64,000 nucleotides of DNA from Allorhodopirellula heiligendammensis (lineage in GTDB: Bacteria; Planctomycetota; Planctomycetia; Pirellulales; Pirellulaceae), in contig NZ_SJPU01000002.1 of the NCBI RefSeq assembly GCF_007860105.1, positions 1,353,739 to 1,417,738 of the forward strand, written 5' to 3'. Below the pieces are notes generated by a model. It was not told the origin of the DNA. It was given only the letters and a program-made list of their open reading frames with translations, and searched no databases. The first letter of the stretch is position 1. Each line of letters opens with the position of its first letter. Shown one piece after another: positions 45,051-54,784 of the stretch. A program made the position numbers and the translations under genes.

Positions 45051-46370
45051 CTACGCAGTAGCTGCGGCCAACGCTTGTTTCAGATCATCGATGATGTCAG
45101 CGCTGTCCTCGATGCCGATCGACATGCGGATGTACTCCGGGCTCACCCCGGCGCGTCGCTGCTCGTCTTCGGAGAGCTGCTGGTGTGTCGTGCTGGCGGG
45201 ATGAATTACGAGCGTTTTCGCATCACCGATATTGGCCAAGTGCGAGCAAAGCTGGCAGGCGTTGATGAATTTCTTGCCCGCTTCGGCGCCGCCTTTGATG
45301 CCGAATCCCAGGATCGCACCCTTGCCGTTGGGGAGGTACTTCTCAGCGTTGGCGTGATGCGTGTGGGACTTCAAGCCAGGATAGTTCACCCATTCCACGG
45401 CATCGTGACCATTGAGGAACTCTGCGATTGTCAAGGCGTTTTCGCAGTGGCGAGGCATTCTCAGGTGCAGGGTCTCGATGCCCATCAGGGTGAGGAAAGC
45501 TGCGAACGGGCTCATCGCCGCTCCCGTATCGCGCAGCCAGTGGGTGCGAATGTGAAGGTTGTAGGCGATGTTCCCCATGGGACGCAGGTGCTCTTCAAAA
45601 ACCGCGCCATGGTAGGACGGCGATGGGGCACAGAACTCAGGCCACTTCTCGGGCTGGTCGGCCCACTTGAAGTTACCGCTGTCGACGATCGCGCCACCAA
45701 TATGCACGCCATGCCCCCCCAAGAACTTGGTCGTGCTGTAAATCACGATATCAACGCCGTGCTCAAACGGGCGCAGTAACATCGGCGTCATCACCGTGTT
45801 GTCACAGAGCAGCGGCAGTGCCCCATGGGGAGCGGTGTGGGCGGCTTTGGCGATTGCCTTGAAATCCGGGACGTCGTTGCGTGGATTGCCGATGCTTTCC
45901 ATGTAGACCAGCCGCGTGTTTTCGTCGACCAGTTTGTGGATGTCCTCGGGCTTATCGGGGTCGAAAAAGCGAACTTCAATCCCGAGGCTCTTGAGCGTCT
46001 GTGAGAACAGGGTCCACGTACCACCATAGAGCGATGTGCTGCTGACAATATTTTGGCCGCTGTGGGCGAGCGTCAGCACTGCGGCGGTAATCGCCGCTTG
46101 GCCGGAGGCAAAGCACAGTCCGGTAACGCCGCCTTCCATTGCCGCGAGGCGCTTCTCCAGCACGTCCACAGTCGGGTTCATCAACCGGCTGTAGATGTTC
46201 CCGAACTCAGTCAACCCGAATAGTGCAGCAGCATGATCGGTGCTGTCGAATTGGTAACTGGTGGTCGCATAAATCGGCACCGCTCGCGACTTCGTCGTCG
46301 GGTCAGCGACCTGCCCGGCATGGAGAGCTTGCGTGGCAATGCGATGGTTGTCGGTGGCGTCTGCAGACAT
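45051..46370 (-). CDS. metY: O-acetylhomoserine sulfhydrylase
   Basis: MetY makes homocysteine from acylhomoserine and sulfide with pyridoxal phosphate. The 439-residue protein has TQALHAGQVADPTTKSRAVP, YSRLMNPTVDVLEKRLA, VSSTSLYGGTWTLF, the PLP Lys in YSTTKFLGGHG, and the C-terminal LVIHPASTTHQQL. Its length fits MetY rather than the shorter cystathionine gamma-synthases. It is the first gene of a metY-metX/metW operon with zero spacing. No SAM riboswitch was recognised in the leader. Confidence 0.94.
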   Translation of the reverse strand: MSADATDNHRIATQALHAGQVADPTTKSRAVPIYATTSYQFDSTDHAAALFGLTEFGNIYSRLMNPTVDVLEKRLAAMEGGVTGLCFASGQAAITAAVLTLAHSGQNIVSSTSLYGGTWTLFSQTLKSLGIEVRFFDPDKPEDIHKLVDENTRLVYMESIGNPRNDVPDFKAIAKAAHTAPHGALPLLCDNTVMTPMLLRPFEHGVDIVIYSTTKFLGGHGVHIGGAIVDSGNFKWADQPEKWPEFCAPSPSYHGAVFEEHLRPMGNIAYNLHIRTHWLRDTGAAMSPFAAFLTLMGIETLHLRMPRHCENALTIAEFLNGHDAVEWVNYPGLKSHTHHANAEKYLPNGKGAILGFGIKGGAEAGKKFINACQLCSHLANIGDAKTLVIHPASTTHQQLSEDEQRRAGVSPEYIRMSIGIEDSADIIDDLKQALAAATA

Positions 46371-46725
46371 CGATAGTTCGCGAGGGATTTGAGGTGGGGA
46401 AAGGGTCCAGATCGGTTCATCAATTCGAGCGATAAGCTAGCAGATCTGCACTTCTGCAGGTAGCAGGCAAGAGCCTTGTTCGGCTGCCTCCAGCTGGTTG
46501 TCCCACATTGTAATCGGTGGATTTTCCGGCGGGCGAAGTGCGGGTGGTGTCGATTCCCCCACTGCCTTGCCTGAGTACAAACGCCCAGTGATCGCGTTTT
46601 TGACTCCAGGATAGACCAGAAAACCAGGTCAACGGGAATTAATTTACCTATACTGGCGGACGCCGTTTTCGAAACTTTCGTTCCTGCCCTACGTCATACA
46701 CTCGCCGTTCCCAACGGAACCTTCC
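46371..46725. other. Divergent intergenic region (metY / SQHop-like protein)
   Basis: The 355-bp region separates divergent genes. It has a small hairpin (CTGCACTTCTGCAG, 46447-46460). A -10-like TATACT for the rightward gene is at 46649-46654. On the opposite strand TTGACC occurs at 46627-46632. No known riboswitch pattern was recognised. Confidence 0.4.
46649..46654 (+). promoter_or_regulatory. Candidate -10 element for the toroid protein gene
   Basis: TATACT matches five of six consensus bases and lies 72 bp before the ATG at 46726. A -35 match at the right distance is weak. Confidence 0.28.
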
Positions 46726-48300
46726 ATGTCGACCACGACGGACCCCGAACTGCCTGATCTGGATGCGCTTCTCGCGACGCATGCATCTGCCGCCGAGGAG
46801 GGGGCGGATGAACGCGACGATGAGTTTGTGCGACCGCGGCGGTTTGGGTTTTTAAAAGAGGCTCCGGCTTGGCTGATCAGCACGCTCGTTCATGTTGCCA
46901 TTCTGCTCGCTCTCGGTCTGGTCACGCTCGCCGATCCCGTGAAATTGGTGAACGTGCTGTCGGCGACCGCGACGGGCGAGGAGGGGCCAGAGATCGAAGA
47001 ATTCACGATCGCCGAGATCGACCCTGGGGAGATCGAAGTTGTCGAGGAGGTCTCCGAACCGGTCGAGGTGGCTGAAGCGATGGAGATGGCCGAGCCGGTC
47101 TCGGTGGATGTGCCCCTGGATATTGCCGCAGTGCCCTTGGACATCTCGGACTTGGCGTCGCAAATGGCGCCAACGTCTACCAGCCTGCAGACGCTCGCGT
47201 CGGTGCAGGCTTCAGCGATGGACAGTCGATCCGACCAAATGAAGAAAAAGCTGCTTCGCGAACTCGGCGGCAACTCTGCCAGCGAGGCGGCAGTCACCGA
47301 AGCGCTCAAATGGTTGGCACTCCACCAAATGCGTGATGGACGCTGGACGTTTGCTCACAACCTGGCCTGCAACAATGCCTGCGGAGATGCTTGCGAGCCC
47401 AATCGAGCATCAGCGTTTAATGCCGCAACAGCAATGGCGCTGTTGCCCTTCCTCGGTGCCGGGCAAACTCACAAATCTGGTGACTACCAAGAGGTGGTGC
47501 GGCGTGGTCTGCATTATCTGATGCGCAGCGGTAAACCGGGGACGAAAGCAGGGTTGGCCGTGCTGGACCTGAGCGAGGCCCAAGGCAACATGTATTCGCA
47601 TGGATTGGCTGCCATCGCACTGAGCGAGGCCTACGCTATGACGGGCGATCCTACATTAGCGGTACCCACCCAAGCAGCACTGAACTATATCGTTGCGGCA
47701 CAGTGCCGTGATGGCGGTTGGAAATATAAGTTCCAGGATCCCGCCGGGGGAGATACATCGGTCGTTGGCTGGCAGATTATGGCCCTCAAGAGTGGGTATA
47801 TGGGACATCTCATGGTGCCGCCCAAAACCATTCAAGGGTCACTGCTGTATCTCGATGGGGTCCAGTCCAACGGTGGATCCAGGTATGGATATAAAACTCC
47901 TGAGACAAAGCTAAACGCGTCGATGACCGCGGTGGGTTTGCTATGCCGGATGTATACCGGTTGGGAGAAAAATAACGAAGCATTGCAGCGTGGTGTGGCT
48001 GATATCGCTGAGACCGGCGTGCTTAAAAAGGATATCTACTACGACTACTACGCTGCCCAGGTACTGCGTCAGACCGGTGGCCCAGAATGGGATAAATTCA
48101 ACACCGAGCTGCGGGACTGGCTGGTGGAGACTCAGGCCCAAGAGGGCGGCTCCAAAGGCAGTTGGTATTTCGAGAGCAACCACGTCTCCAACGCCGGTCG
48201 GCTGTGCGTGACCTCGTTCGCCACGATGATTCTCGAAGTCTACTACCGCCACATGCCGCTCTACTCCCAACAGAGCGAAGAAGACGACTTTCCACTTTGA
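46726..48300 (+). CDS. TonB-like-anchored prenyltransferase/squalene-oxidase-repeat protein
   Basis: The 524-residue protein has a cytoplasmic N-terminus, one membrane segment (about residues 49-69, AWLISTLVHVAILLALGL) and a Glu/Val/Pro-rich stretch (EIEVVEEVSEPVEVAEAME), an arrangement like TonB. From about residue 190 it consists of alpha/alpha-toroid repeats of the prenyltransferase/squalene-hopene cyclase type: ALKWLALHQMRDGRWTF, MYSHGLAAIALSEAYAM and QCRDGGWKYKF. The DxDD cyclase motif is not seen, so catalysis on terpenes is doubtful. It may bind extracellular ligands. Confidence 0.75.
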   Translation: MSTTTDPELPDLDALLATHASAAEEGADERDDEFVRPRRFGFLKEAPAWLISTLVHVAILLALGLVTLADPVKLVNVLSATATGEEGPEIEEFTIAEIDPGEIEVVEEVSEPVEVAEAMEMAEPVSVDVPLDIAAVPLDISDLASQMAPTSTSLQTLASVQASAMDSRSDQMKKKLLRELGGNSASEAAVTEALKWLALHQMRDGRWTFAHNLACNNACGDACEPNRASAFNAATAMALLPFLGAGQTHKSGDYQEVVRRGLHYLMRSGKPGTKAGLAVLDLSEAQGNMYSHGLAAIALSEAYAMTGDPTLAVPTQAALNYIVAAQCRDGGWKYKFQDPAGGDTSVVGWQIMALKSGYMGHLMVPPKTIQGSLLYLDGVQSNGGSRYGYKTPETKLNASMTAVGLLCRMYTGWEKNNEALQRGVADIAETGVLKKDIYYDYYAAQVLRQTGGPEWDKFNTELRDWLVETQAQEGGSKGSWYFESNHVSNAGRLCVTSFATMILEVYYRHMPLYSQQSEEDDFPL

Positions 48301-48416
48301 AACATGGGCATCGCTGGCGATCATCCTCACCAGCGAGAACGTTCGGTTGAAAAGTTACTCGTCAATCTGGGGCGAGGCCGCCCGTCATTCGGCCCGTCAA
48401 TCTACATAGCGGTCCG

Positions 48417-48965
48417 TCACTCGACGTTTGAGTTAGCGTTCGGTTTATGTTGGCTTGGGGCGGGCACTCCGAGCGTGTCCGTCGCATTCGTGGTCTGCCG
48501 ACGATATCCGACGAGATACCGTTGGCTGCCTTTGGGAGCTTTAAATTCCTCTGGAAATTCTTGGCCAGATAGGTCATAGCAAACTCGCATCGCATTGACG
48601 CCTTTCATCTCGTAAATCGCAAGTATAGTCTTGCCCTTGTTGGGGCCAGACTTGCCCTCAATTGTCATTCGCTTTGGCAGAACGCTCTCATCGAGTGTAA
48701 ATACACCGCGGTCGGATTGCTCCTCGCCCTGGACCGTGACCTCGTATCGATTTTTCTGAATCGTGAGCCGAATGGCCTCCAGTGCAGGAGGTGGAACGAA
48801 GTCGCCACCGAGGATTGCACCTTTGGGTTTCCAGACACCGTCAAATTGGAAGTCGATATCGGTTGTAGGCGGATGATCCGCCTGGGAGTTCGTGCCGTCA
48901 TCGTCAGCCCAGGCTTCGGTCGACAAGAGGCAGAGAGCTAGTGTGAGTAAAAGGTGGCGCAGCAT
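48417..48965 (-). CDS. TIGR03067-domain exported protein
   Basis: The 182-residue protein has a signal peptide (LRHLLLTLALCLLSTEAWAD) followed by the planctomycete TIGR03067 pattern: FDGVWKPKGAIL, a NRYEVTVQGEEQSDRGVFTL segment, PKRMTIEGKSGPNKGKTILAIYEM and an LSGQEFPEEFKAPKGSQRYL end. The family's function is unknown. The ATG at 48965 is chosen by the signal peptide; the frame extends 57 bases further upstream. It lies close to the AspT-type transporter gene, in the same direction. Confidence 0.78.
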   Translation of the reverse strand: MLRHLLLTLALCLLSTEAWADDDGTNSQADHPPTTDIDFQFDGVWKPKGAILGGDFVPPPALEAIRLTIQKNRYEVTVQGEEQSDRGVFTLDESVLPKRMTIEGKSGPNKGKTILAIYEMKGVNAMRVCYDLSGQEFPEEFKAPKGSQRYLVGYRRQTTNATDTLGVPAPSQHKPNANSNVE

Positions 48966-49031
48966 CACGTTATCATTGGCAGCGGAGAGGAGCGATTGGC
49001 GGAGCGTCAGCGGTCGTCGCACGCGAGCGGC

Positions 49032-50621
49032 CTAGATAAGTTTAACCAATAGAGGGGCGGCGATGGTGATTAGGACCAGCGAGACAGGGTAGGCGGCGAT
49101 GTAGCTAGTGACCGGTTCGCTGGAATCGGTGGAGCTCGTCAGCGCAGCCAGGCCGGGCGTTGACGTCATTCCGCCACACGCAGCACCGAGTGATTGTAGT
49201 TTCGATAGTCCAAACACATGAATCGCCATCAGATAGCCGGCCGTCAGCGGGACCGTCGCAATGGCGATGGCAGCCACGCATAAGACGACACCTTGTTGCT
49301 GCAGCACCGCCCAGACATTCGCGCCCGCCTGTACCCCGGCATCCGTCAGAAACAGTGCGAGTCCACCTTCGGTCATCAGGATCTGTGCCGCTGGTGGAAA
49401 CGTCCCAGTAACAAATCCGATGCGGCGAAAGTGCCCCAAAATCAAACCGACACACAACGGGCCACCCGCCGTGCCGAGCGATGCAGAGACTCCGCCCAGC
49501 TCAATGGAGACCTGACCAACAATCAGGCCTATCGTGAGACCGATTGCCAATGAAAGTAGATCGGTTTCATTGAGCGTTCGTGGGCGGTGGCCGACAACTT
49601 TCAAAACCCGGAGTAGATCCGCTGGTTCACCGACCAAGGCGAGGGTGTCGCCGAACTCGATCCGCGTTCTTGCTGAGGGGACAAACCCCTTGTCGAATCG
49701 GCGGACGCGGGTCACGGTCACACCAAAACGAGAGCGAAGTCGAAGTTCTTTCAAGGTGCGACCGCAGATTTCTGGAGAAGTGACCACGACCTCCTTGCGT
49801 TCGCGGTCCCCGTCAAGAACAACGTCTTGAAGATCGCAGAGCACCCCAAGTGCTTGGGCAACTCGTTGCCCCTCTTCCTGCTCGCCAACCAACACCACGC
49901 GGTCGCCGTGCGCGAATACGTAGTCGTACGGTATTGGACGCCAACGCTGATTTAGGTACACCCGAGATATTTGGCAGGGTAGGTCTGCCGATGCAGCCAC
50001 TTCGCTGGGCCGTTTTCCGACAACGCCCGGGTTCACAATTTCAACAACCAGCCGCTGAATATTGGGTTCATCTTGGCTACGCGGGGAGGTCTCGTTCCCG
50101 CTGTCTGACTCTGGGGCTACTTCTGAGGCGCGAGACTGCTTAAGCATTACTTGAACGAACAAAACAATAATCGCGATTCCAAACGGATAAGCAACTCCAA
50201 AGGCGACTGCTACGTGCTCGGGTTCAGCGACTGCCTCGCTAGCAGCGCCCAACGCTGGGGTGCTGGTCAGTGCGCCGGACATCAATCCCGCAGCAATGTC
50301 TGCGGGCAAGCTGAATAATTTCGCGCATATCCAAGTGACTGCCACGCCCGATGCCACCATCACTGCTCCGAGCGTCGCCATCACCCGTGCACTCGAGGCG
50401 AGACCGCGGAAGAACGTGGGGCCAGCTGCGATGCCAACGCAATAGACAAATAGTGCCAAGCCCAATGTTCCCAGGCCACTTGGGATCCGGATGCCAAGAT
50501 GCCCGGCAAGTAACGCGACGAACAGGATCGACGAAGTCCCAATCGAAATGCCGCGAATCGAGACTTTGCCTAGAGCCAGGCCGACAGAAATGATGACAAG
50601 GAGGGCGAGCAATGGATCCAC
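49032..50621 (-). CDS. AspT/YidE/YbjL-type transporter with two RCK_C domains
   Basis: The 529-residue membrane protein has the duplicated AspT/YidE/YbjL architecture: an N-terminal membrane half (GLMSGALTSTPALGAA), two central RCK_C/TrkA_C-like regulatory domains (HGDRVVLVGEQ and FGDTLALVGEPADLLRV), then a second membrane half ending in GAACGGMTSTPGLAALT. The GxxSGALTSTPALG repeat in both halves is characteristic. Substrates include amino acids or anions in known members. GTG 50621 is chosen, with AGGAA 7 bases upstream; the frame extends to 50654. Confidence 0.83.
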   Translation of the reverse strand: MDPLLALLVIISVGLALGKVSIRGISIGTSSILFVALLAGHLGIRIPSGLGTLGLALFVYCVGIAAGPTFFRGLASSARVMATLGAVMVASGVAVTWICAKLFSLPADIAAGLMSGALTSTPALGAASEAVAEPEHVAVAFGVAYPFGIAIIVLFVQVMLKQSRASEVAPESDSGNETSPRSQDEPNIQRLVVEIVNPGVVGKRPSEVAASADLPCQISRVYLNQRWRPIPYDYVFAHGDRVVLVGEQEEGQRVAQALGVLCDLQDVVLDGDRERKEVVVTSPEICGRTLKELRLRSRFGVTVTRVRRFDKGFVPSARTRIEFGDTLALVGEPADLLRVLKVVGHRPRTLNETDLLSLAIGLTIGLIVGQVSIELGGVSASLGTAGGPLCVGLILGHFRRIGFVTGTFPPAAQILMTEGGLALFLTDAGVQAGANVWAVLQQQGVVLCVAAIAIATVPLTAGYLMAIHVFGLSKLQSLGAACGGMTSTPGLAALTSSTDSSEPVTSYIAAYPVSLVLITIAAPLLVKLI

Positions 50622-51028
50622 AACGGCGTTCCTAAGGTGGGAGTGACAGTGCACCTAAGGGGGAACGGACAGTGCACCGACCACGACATGCATAGGCGTT
50701 TTACGCGGCCGTGTACATTCGCAACGGAGTCAATGTTTGTCACACGGCCCTCCGTTTGGGATAGTGCCCATTTCAGGCCCAAACCTTGGGCGATGCGAGG
50801 CGTCCATGTTCCCGGTTGGGCTGGGCAAGCGGTTCGAAACTGGCGAAAACGAAGCTCCCGCTGTGGTGAAACTCGCGGCTACCCTCCGCGACTCGTCAAC
50901 CATCGCAAAATGGTGCTTCGCAGCTTTGATCGTGCCGGACTCGGCCGACGGGCGAGGGTCGACCATGGCGAACCAGGATCGATGTTGCTAGTCTAGCTGC
51001 ATTTCATTCGATAGCACGAGATAGCACA
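50622..51028. other. Intergenic region between two transporters
   Basis: The 407-bp stretch has no supported gene. GACAGTGCACC occurs twice, near 50644 and 50668, as a short direct repeat in the divergent promoter region. Several frames are open across it on both strands, most likely because of base composition. Confidence 0.4.
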
Positions 51029-52549
51029 TTGAGCGAATCCTCCCCAACCCAGAATCCTGACGATCCCCCACCCGAACCCGCGGCGCCGGTTTCCTTCTGG
51101 AGCGAAGACCTGCTGGCGATTGTGATCGGTTGGAGCATCTTGCTGGTGTCGCTGGCATGCGTACGATTTGTCACGACGAACCCAGACGCGGTTGCTCGCG
51201 AAGCCGTTGGAGCGAGCCAAGTCGTTGAGCCAGAGACCGAGGCGACTCACCTGCTCGCCCCTTACGTTGGCAAGCCCAGTCGATGGTATGACGACCCCGT
51301 TGATGCCTTTCGCAAGGAAATCAAGCCGGAGAAGGCGGATGTGGAAGAGGCGAGCGAGGAGCCACCACCTCTGCCACCCGCGCCGACATTTCAGCCTGAG
51401 CTATCGCGGCTGACCGGCACGCTTGGTGCGGGGCTGATTCTGGGCGGCCTCTTTACGCTCGTGTTGTTTGTTACCGGTGGCCGCGCCCGCGAGTTTTTGC
51501 TTGGATTCCCGGCCATTTTCCTGCTCGCCGTGCTCTCGTACGTGATGGCCGGGCAGGCGTTCGTCAGCGCTTACAACTTAGAATACGCCCTGTGGGCGCT
51601 CGTTGTGGGGCTGGTGATTAGCAATACCGTGGGGACGCCCGAGTGGATGCGAGGCGCCGTTCGCACTGAATTTTTTATCAAGACCGGGCTCGTGCTTTTG
51701 GGCAGTGAAATCCTCATGAGCCGGCTACTCGCCCTCGGTCTGCCGGGCGTGTTTGTCGCTTGGGTTGTCACGCCGATCGTGCTGATTTCGACGTTTTGGT
51801 TTGGACAGAAAGTGCTCAAGCTCAAATCGCCCACTCTCAATATGGTGATCTCAGCCGACATGTCCGTGTGCGGTGTTTCAGCCGCGATCGCCTCTGCGGC
51901 GGCCTGCCGGGCGAAGAAGGAAGAGCTCTCCTTGGCGATTGGTATGTCACTGTCGTTCACCGTCATCATGATGGTCGTGATGCCAGCGGTGATCCGGTTC
52001 ACAGGCATGGACGAGGTGCTCGGAGGAGCCTGGATGGGCGGCACGATCGACTCCACCGGTGCCGTGGCCGCAGCCGGCGAGTTTCTCGGTGATCGTGCGC
52101 TCGAGGTAGCCGCCACGATCAAGATGATCCAGAATATTCTCATTGGCGTCGTCGCATTCGGGATTGCTGTTTTCTGGACGACGTACATGGATCGTGATCC
52201 CAATTCCAAGACCACTGTAGGTTGGTCTGAAATTTGGTTGCGGTTTCCCAAGTTCATCCTGGGGTTCATCATTGCGTCGATCGTTTTTTCGTTGATCGCA
52301 GGGTTTGCTGACGACGGTGCGATGTGGACGGGCGCTTCCATTGGTTTCACTAAAGGGTTGCGAGGTTGGTTGTTCTGCCTAGCTTTTGTGAGCATCGGTT
52401 TGGAAACGAACTATGCAGCCATCAAGGAGAACTTGAGCGGAGGTAAGCCGCTGTTGCTGTATGTTTGCGGTCAATCGTTGAATTTGGTGCTTACGCTGGC
52501 GATGGCCTATCTCATGTTCAAGGTCGTTTTTCCCACTGCGGGACAGTAG
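51029..52549 (+). CDS. YeiH-family (UPF0324) putative anion/sulfate exporter
   Basis: This 506-residue inner-membrane protein fits the YeiH/UPF0324 family by LEYALWALVVGLVISN, TEFFIKTGLVLLGSEIL, MVISADMSVCGVSAAIA, WMGGTIDSTGAVAAAGE and LRGWLFCLAFVSIGLETN, with about ten hydrophobic segments. It carries an extra cytoplasmic or periplasmic Glu/Pro-rich stretch (about residues 60-125) not usual for the family. TTG 51029 is the only convenient start and lacks a strong ribosome-binding site. Transport of sulfite or sulfonate is suggested in the family but not proven. Confidence 0.82.
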   Translation: MSESSPTQNPDDPPPEPAAPVSFWSEDLLAIVIGWSILLVSLACVRFVTTNPDAVAREAVGASQVVEPETEATHLLAPYVGKPSRWYDDPVDAFRKEIKPEKADVEEASEEPPPLPPAPTFQPELSRLTGTLGAGLILGGLFTLVLFVTGGRAREFLLGFPAIFLLAVLSYVMAGQAFVSAYNLEYALWALVVGLVISNTVGTPEWMRGAVRTEFFIKTGLVLLGSEILMSRLLALGLPGVFVAWVVTPIVLISTFWFGQKVLKLKSPTLNMVISADMSVCGVSAAIASAAACRAKKEELSLAIGMSLSFTVIMMVVMPAVIRFTGMDEVLGGAWMGGTIDSTGAVAAAGEFLGDRALEVAATIKMIQNILIGVVAFGIAVFWTTYMDRDPNSKTTVGWSEIWLRFPKFILGFIIASIVFSLIAGFADDGAMWTGASIGFTKGLRGWLFCLAFVSIGLETNYAAIKENLSGGKPLLLYVCGQSLNLVLTLAMAYLMFKVVFPTAGQ

Positions 52550-52555
52550 AGCTGT

Positions 52556-54559
52556 ATGGCAATTTCACCGAGCCGTCGCCGCTTTGACCGCTATCGAAAA
52601 ACTGTTCGAGAGCGACATCGTAAAGGCGGCCCTCCTGTACCGCCGCACGGTCATGCATCGTCTCTCGATAACTCAGATGTGGACGGTGCGCGAGCAGCAC
52701 GCAGTCAGAAAAAGATTGGCGATCGTGCCCGCTCGTTTTGGGAATTGTTCGCCGCGTTTTGGCGACTGATCGCCGGCCATCGCGGTCCGATTGTCGCCGC
52801 CCTCGCGTTTCTAAGCGTGGGCATCGTGATCCGCTTGATCCCGCCGCTGGGAACCAAGCTGGCGATCGATTCGGTGCTAACGCAACCCCCGCGGCCGCTG
52901 CCAAATTGGTTGCTGCAACTCCCCGGCATCGCCAGCGTACTGGGCGATCCAGCCGCCTCGCCCATGCGAACACTCGTGGCCATCGCGGCTGTCGTGACCG
53001 TACTGACCGTGATCGGCACGTTCATTAATCTGATCGGTCGTTGGCTCGCCACAAAATCTGTTAATAAGACCCAGGTCTCGATCCGCCGTCAGGTCTTTGA
53101 ACATGCGATGCGGTTGCCTCTGCATCATGTGTACTCAATGAAAAGCGGTGGCGTGGCGAGTTTGATTCGCGAAGACGCTGGGGGGGTGTCCGAGCTGATT
53201 TTCAGCATGCTGTACAACCCCTGGAGAGCGATCGTCCAGTTCTGCGGCTCACTGGTGATCCTGATGTTCGTCGATTGGAAACTCATGCTCGGCGGATTGA
53301 TGTTGCTGCCGGTCGTGTGGGTCACTCATCGCACTTACATCAACCGCATCCGGCCACTTTTTCGAGACGTCCGTAAACAACGCCAGCGGATCGATAGCGG
53401 AGCGACTGAAACGTTTGGCGGTATTCGAGTGGTTCGTACGTTCTCACGTGCCCGCACGGAGTCATCGCGGTACGTCCGCGAGGGTGACTTCCTCGTCCGT
53501 CAACAGCTTTTCACATGGTGGTGGATGCGAATCATCGAAACCATCTGGGAGGTTGTCATCCCGCTGGCGTCGACCGGCTTACTACTCTACGGCGGCTATC
53601 AGATCATCGAGGGGCAATTGACGCTCGGCGATTTGATGATGTTTCTCGTTTATTTGACGATGTTGCTAGACCCGCTTGCCACTCTGGCTGGCAGCGCTGT
53701 GACGTTCCAGAACAATCTCGCCGGACTCGACCGCATTCTCGACGTTCTCGAAGTCGATGAAGAACTACCAAGTCGCGAGGGCGCTACTCGCCTCCCCTCC
53801 CAGACTCGCGGTGGTGCGATTTCGATTCGGGGCGTGTCGTTCCACTATCCCGGCACGGAAACTCCGGTGCTGCATGATGTGTCATTCGAAATCGCATCCG
53901 GTCAAACGGTCGCCTTGGTCGGCCGTAGCGGTGCCGGCAAGACCACTCTCACGAATTTGATCGCTCGGTTTTACGATCCTACCGCTGGCGAGATTTTGTA
54001 TAACGGTGTTGACCTCCGCGACATCCAGCTCTCGAGTTATCGATCGCTACTGGGGATCGTCGAGCAAGACGTCTTTTTGTTTGACGGGACCATCCACGAG
54101 AACATCGCCTACGCGAGACCCAAGGCGGATCGCAATGATGTCGTCGCCGCGGCATCGGCTGCGGCCGCCGATGAGTTCATCAATAAAATGGAAGAGGGGT
54201 ATGACACCGTTATCGGTGAACGCGGTGTGAAGCTCTCCGGTGGTCAGCGCCAGCGTCTCGCAATCGCGCGAGCGATCTTAGCCGACCCTCAAATTCTCGT
54301 CCTCGATGAGGCGACCAGTAACCTTGACAGTCAAAGCGAGCGATTGATTCAATCTAGCTTATCTCAGCTACTCCAAGATCGTACCGCAATCGTGATTGCG
54401 CACCGGCTCAGTACCATTGCAGGAGCGGATTTGATCGTCGTGCTCGAAGATGGCCGCGTGATGGAGACGGGCACCCACGCCGAACTACTCGCGCGAGGCG
54501 GTCACTATCAAGATATGGTCCATCTGCAGATGGACCAGTCATCAAGTAATGCGAACTAA
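52556..54559 (+). CDS. ABC transporter, type I exporter half-transporter (MsbA-like)
   Basis: The 667-residue protein has a basic cytoplasmic N-terminal extension of about 60 residues, six membrane helices, and a C-terminal ABC ATPase. Walker A is GRSGAGKTTL (about residue 456), the signature is LSGGQRQRLAIARAI (about 560), Walker B is ILVLDEATSNLD, and the H-loop is VIAHRLSTI. It probably works as a homodimer exporting lipid, peptide or drug. It follows the YeiH-like gene by 6 bp, suggesting one transcript. Confidence 0.9.
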   Translation: MAISPSRRRFDRYRKTVRERHRKGGPPVPPHGHASSLDNSDVDGARAARSQKKIGDRARSFWELFAAFWRLIAGHRGPIVAALAFLSVGIVIRLIPPLGTKLAIDSVLTQPPRPLPNWLLQLPGIASVLGDPAASPMRTLVAIAAVVTVLTVIGTFINLIGRWLATKSVNKTQVSIRRQVFEHAMRLPLHHVYSMKSGGVASLIREDAGGVSELIFSMLYNPWRAIVQFCGSLVILMFVDWKLMLGGLMLLPVVWVTHRTYINRIRPLFRDVRKQRQRIDSGATETFGGIRVVRTFSRARTESSRYVREGDFLVRQQLFTWWWMRIIETIWEVVIPLASTGLLLYGGYQIIEGQLTLGDLMMFLVYLTMLLDPLATLAGSAVTFQNNLAGLDRILDVLEVDEELPSREGATRLPSQTRGGAISIRGVSFHYPGTETPVLHDVSFEIASGQTVALVGRSGAGKTTLTNLIARFYDPTAGEILYNGVDLRDIQLSSYRSLLGIVEQDVFLFDGTIHENIAYARPKADRNDVVAAASAAAADEFINKMEEGYDTVIGERGVKLSGGQRQRLAIARAILADPQILVLDEATSNLDSQSERLIQSSLSQLLQDRTAIVIAHRLSTIAGADLIVVLEDGRVMETGTHAELLARGGHYQDMVHLQMDQSSSNAN

Positions 54560-54784
54560 GTGACCGACACCTAGCCGTGAAGCTTTTTTGACTTCTCATA
54601 TCGCAACTCTCTGAAATGGAGGCAAAAATTTTGTGTCTGGAAATCCAGGATGCATCCAAGAGTAGAATTGATGCTCATTGGCGTATTGGAGAAATTGTTC
54701 GCGTAAAGGTTAAAATGCGCACAGTTTGCGATGAGCGTGAGTGCCCACTATTCTGCAGAGTGGCCTCGGAAGCCGACGGATTGA

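Noticed and set aside
44934-45779. 281-codon open frame opposite metX/metY
   Set aside because: It lies entirely antisense to two well-supported genes and has no recognisable motif.
46371-46725. SAM riboswitch upstream of metY
   Set aside because: No SAM-I, SAM-II or SAH signature could be recognised in the leader; only a short CTGCA hairpin.
50637-50996. 119-codon open frame between the two transporters
   Set aside because: Several frames are open on both strands here because of composition; no motif or ribosome-binding site supports coding.
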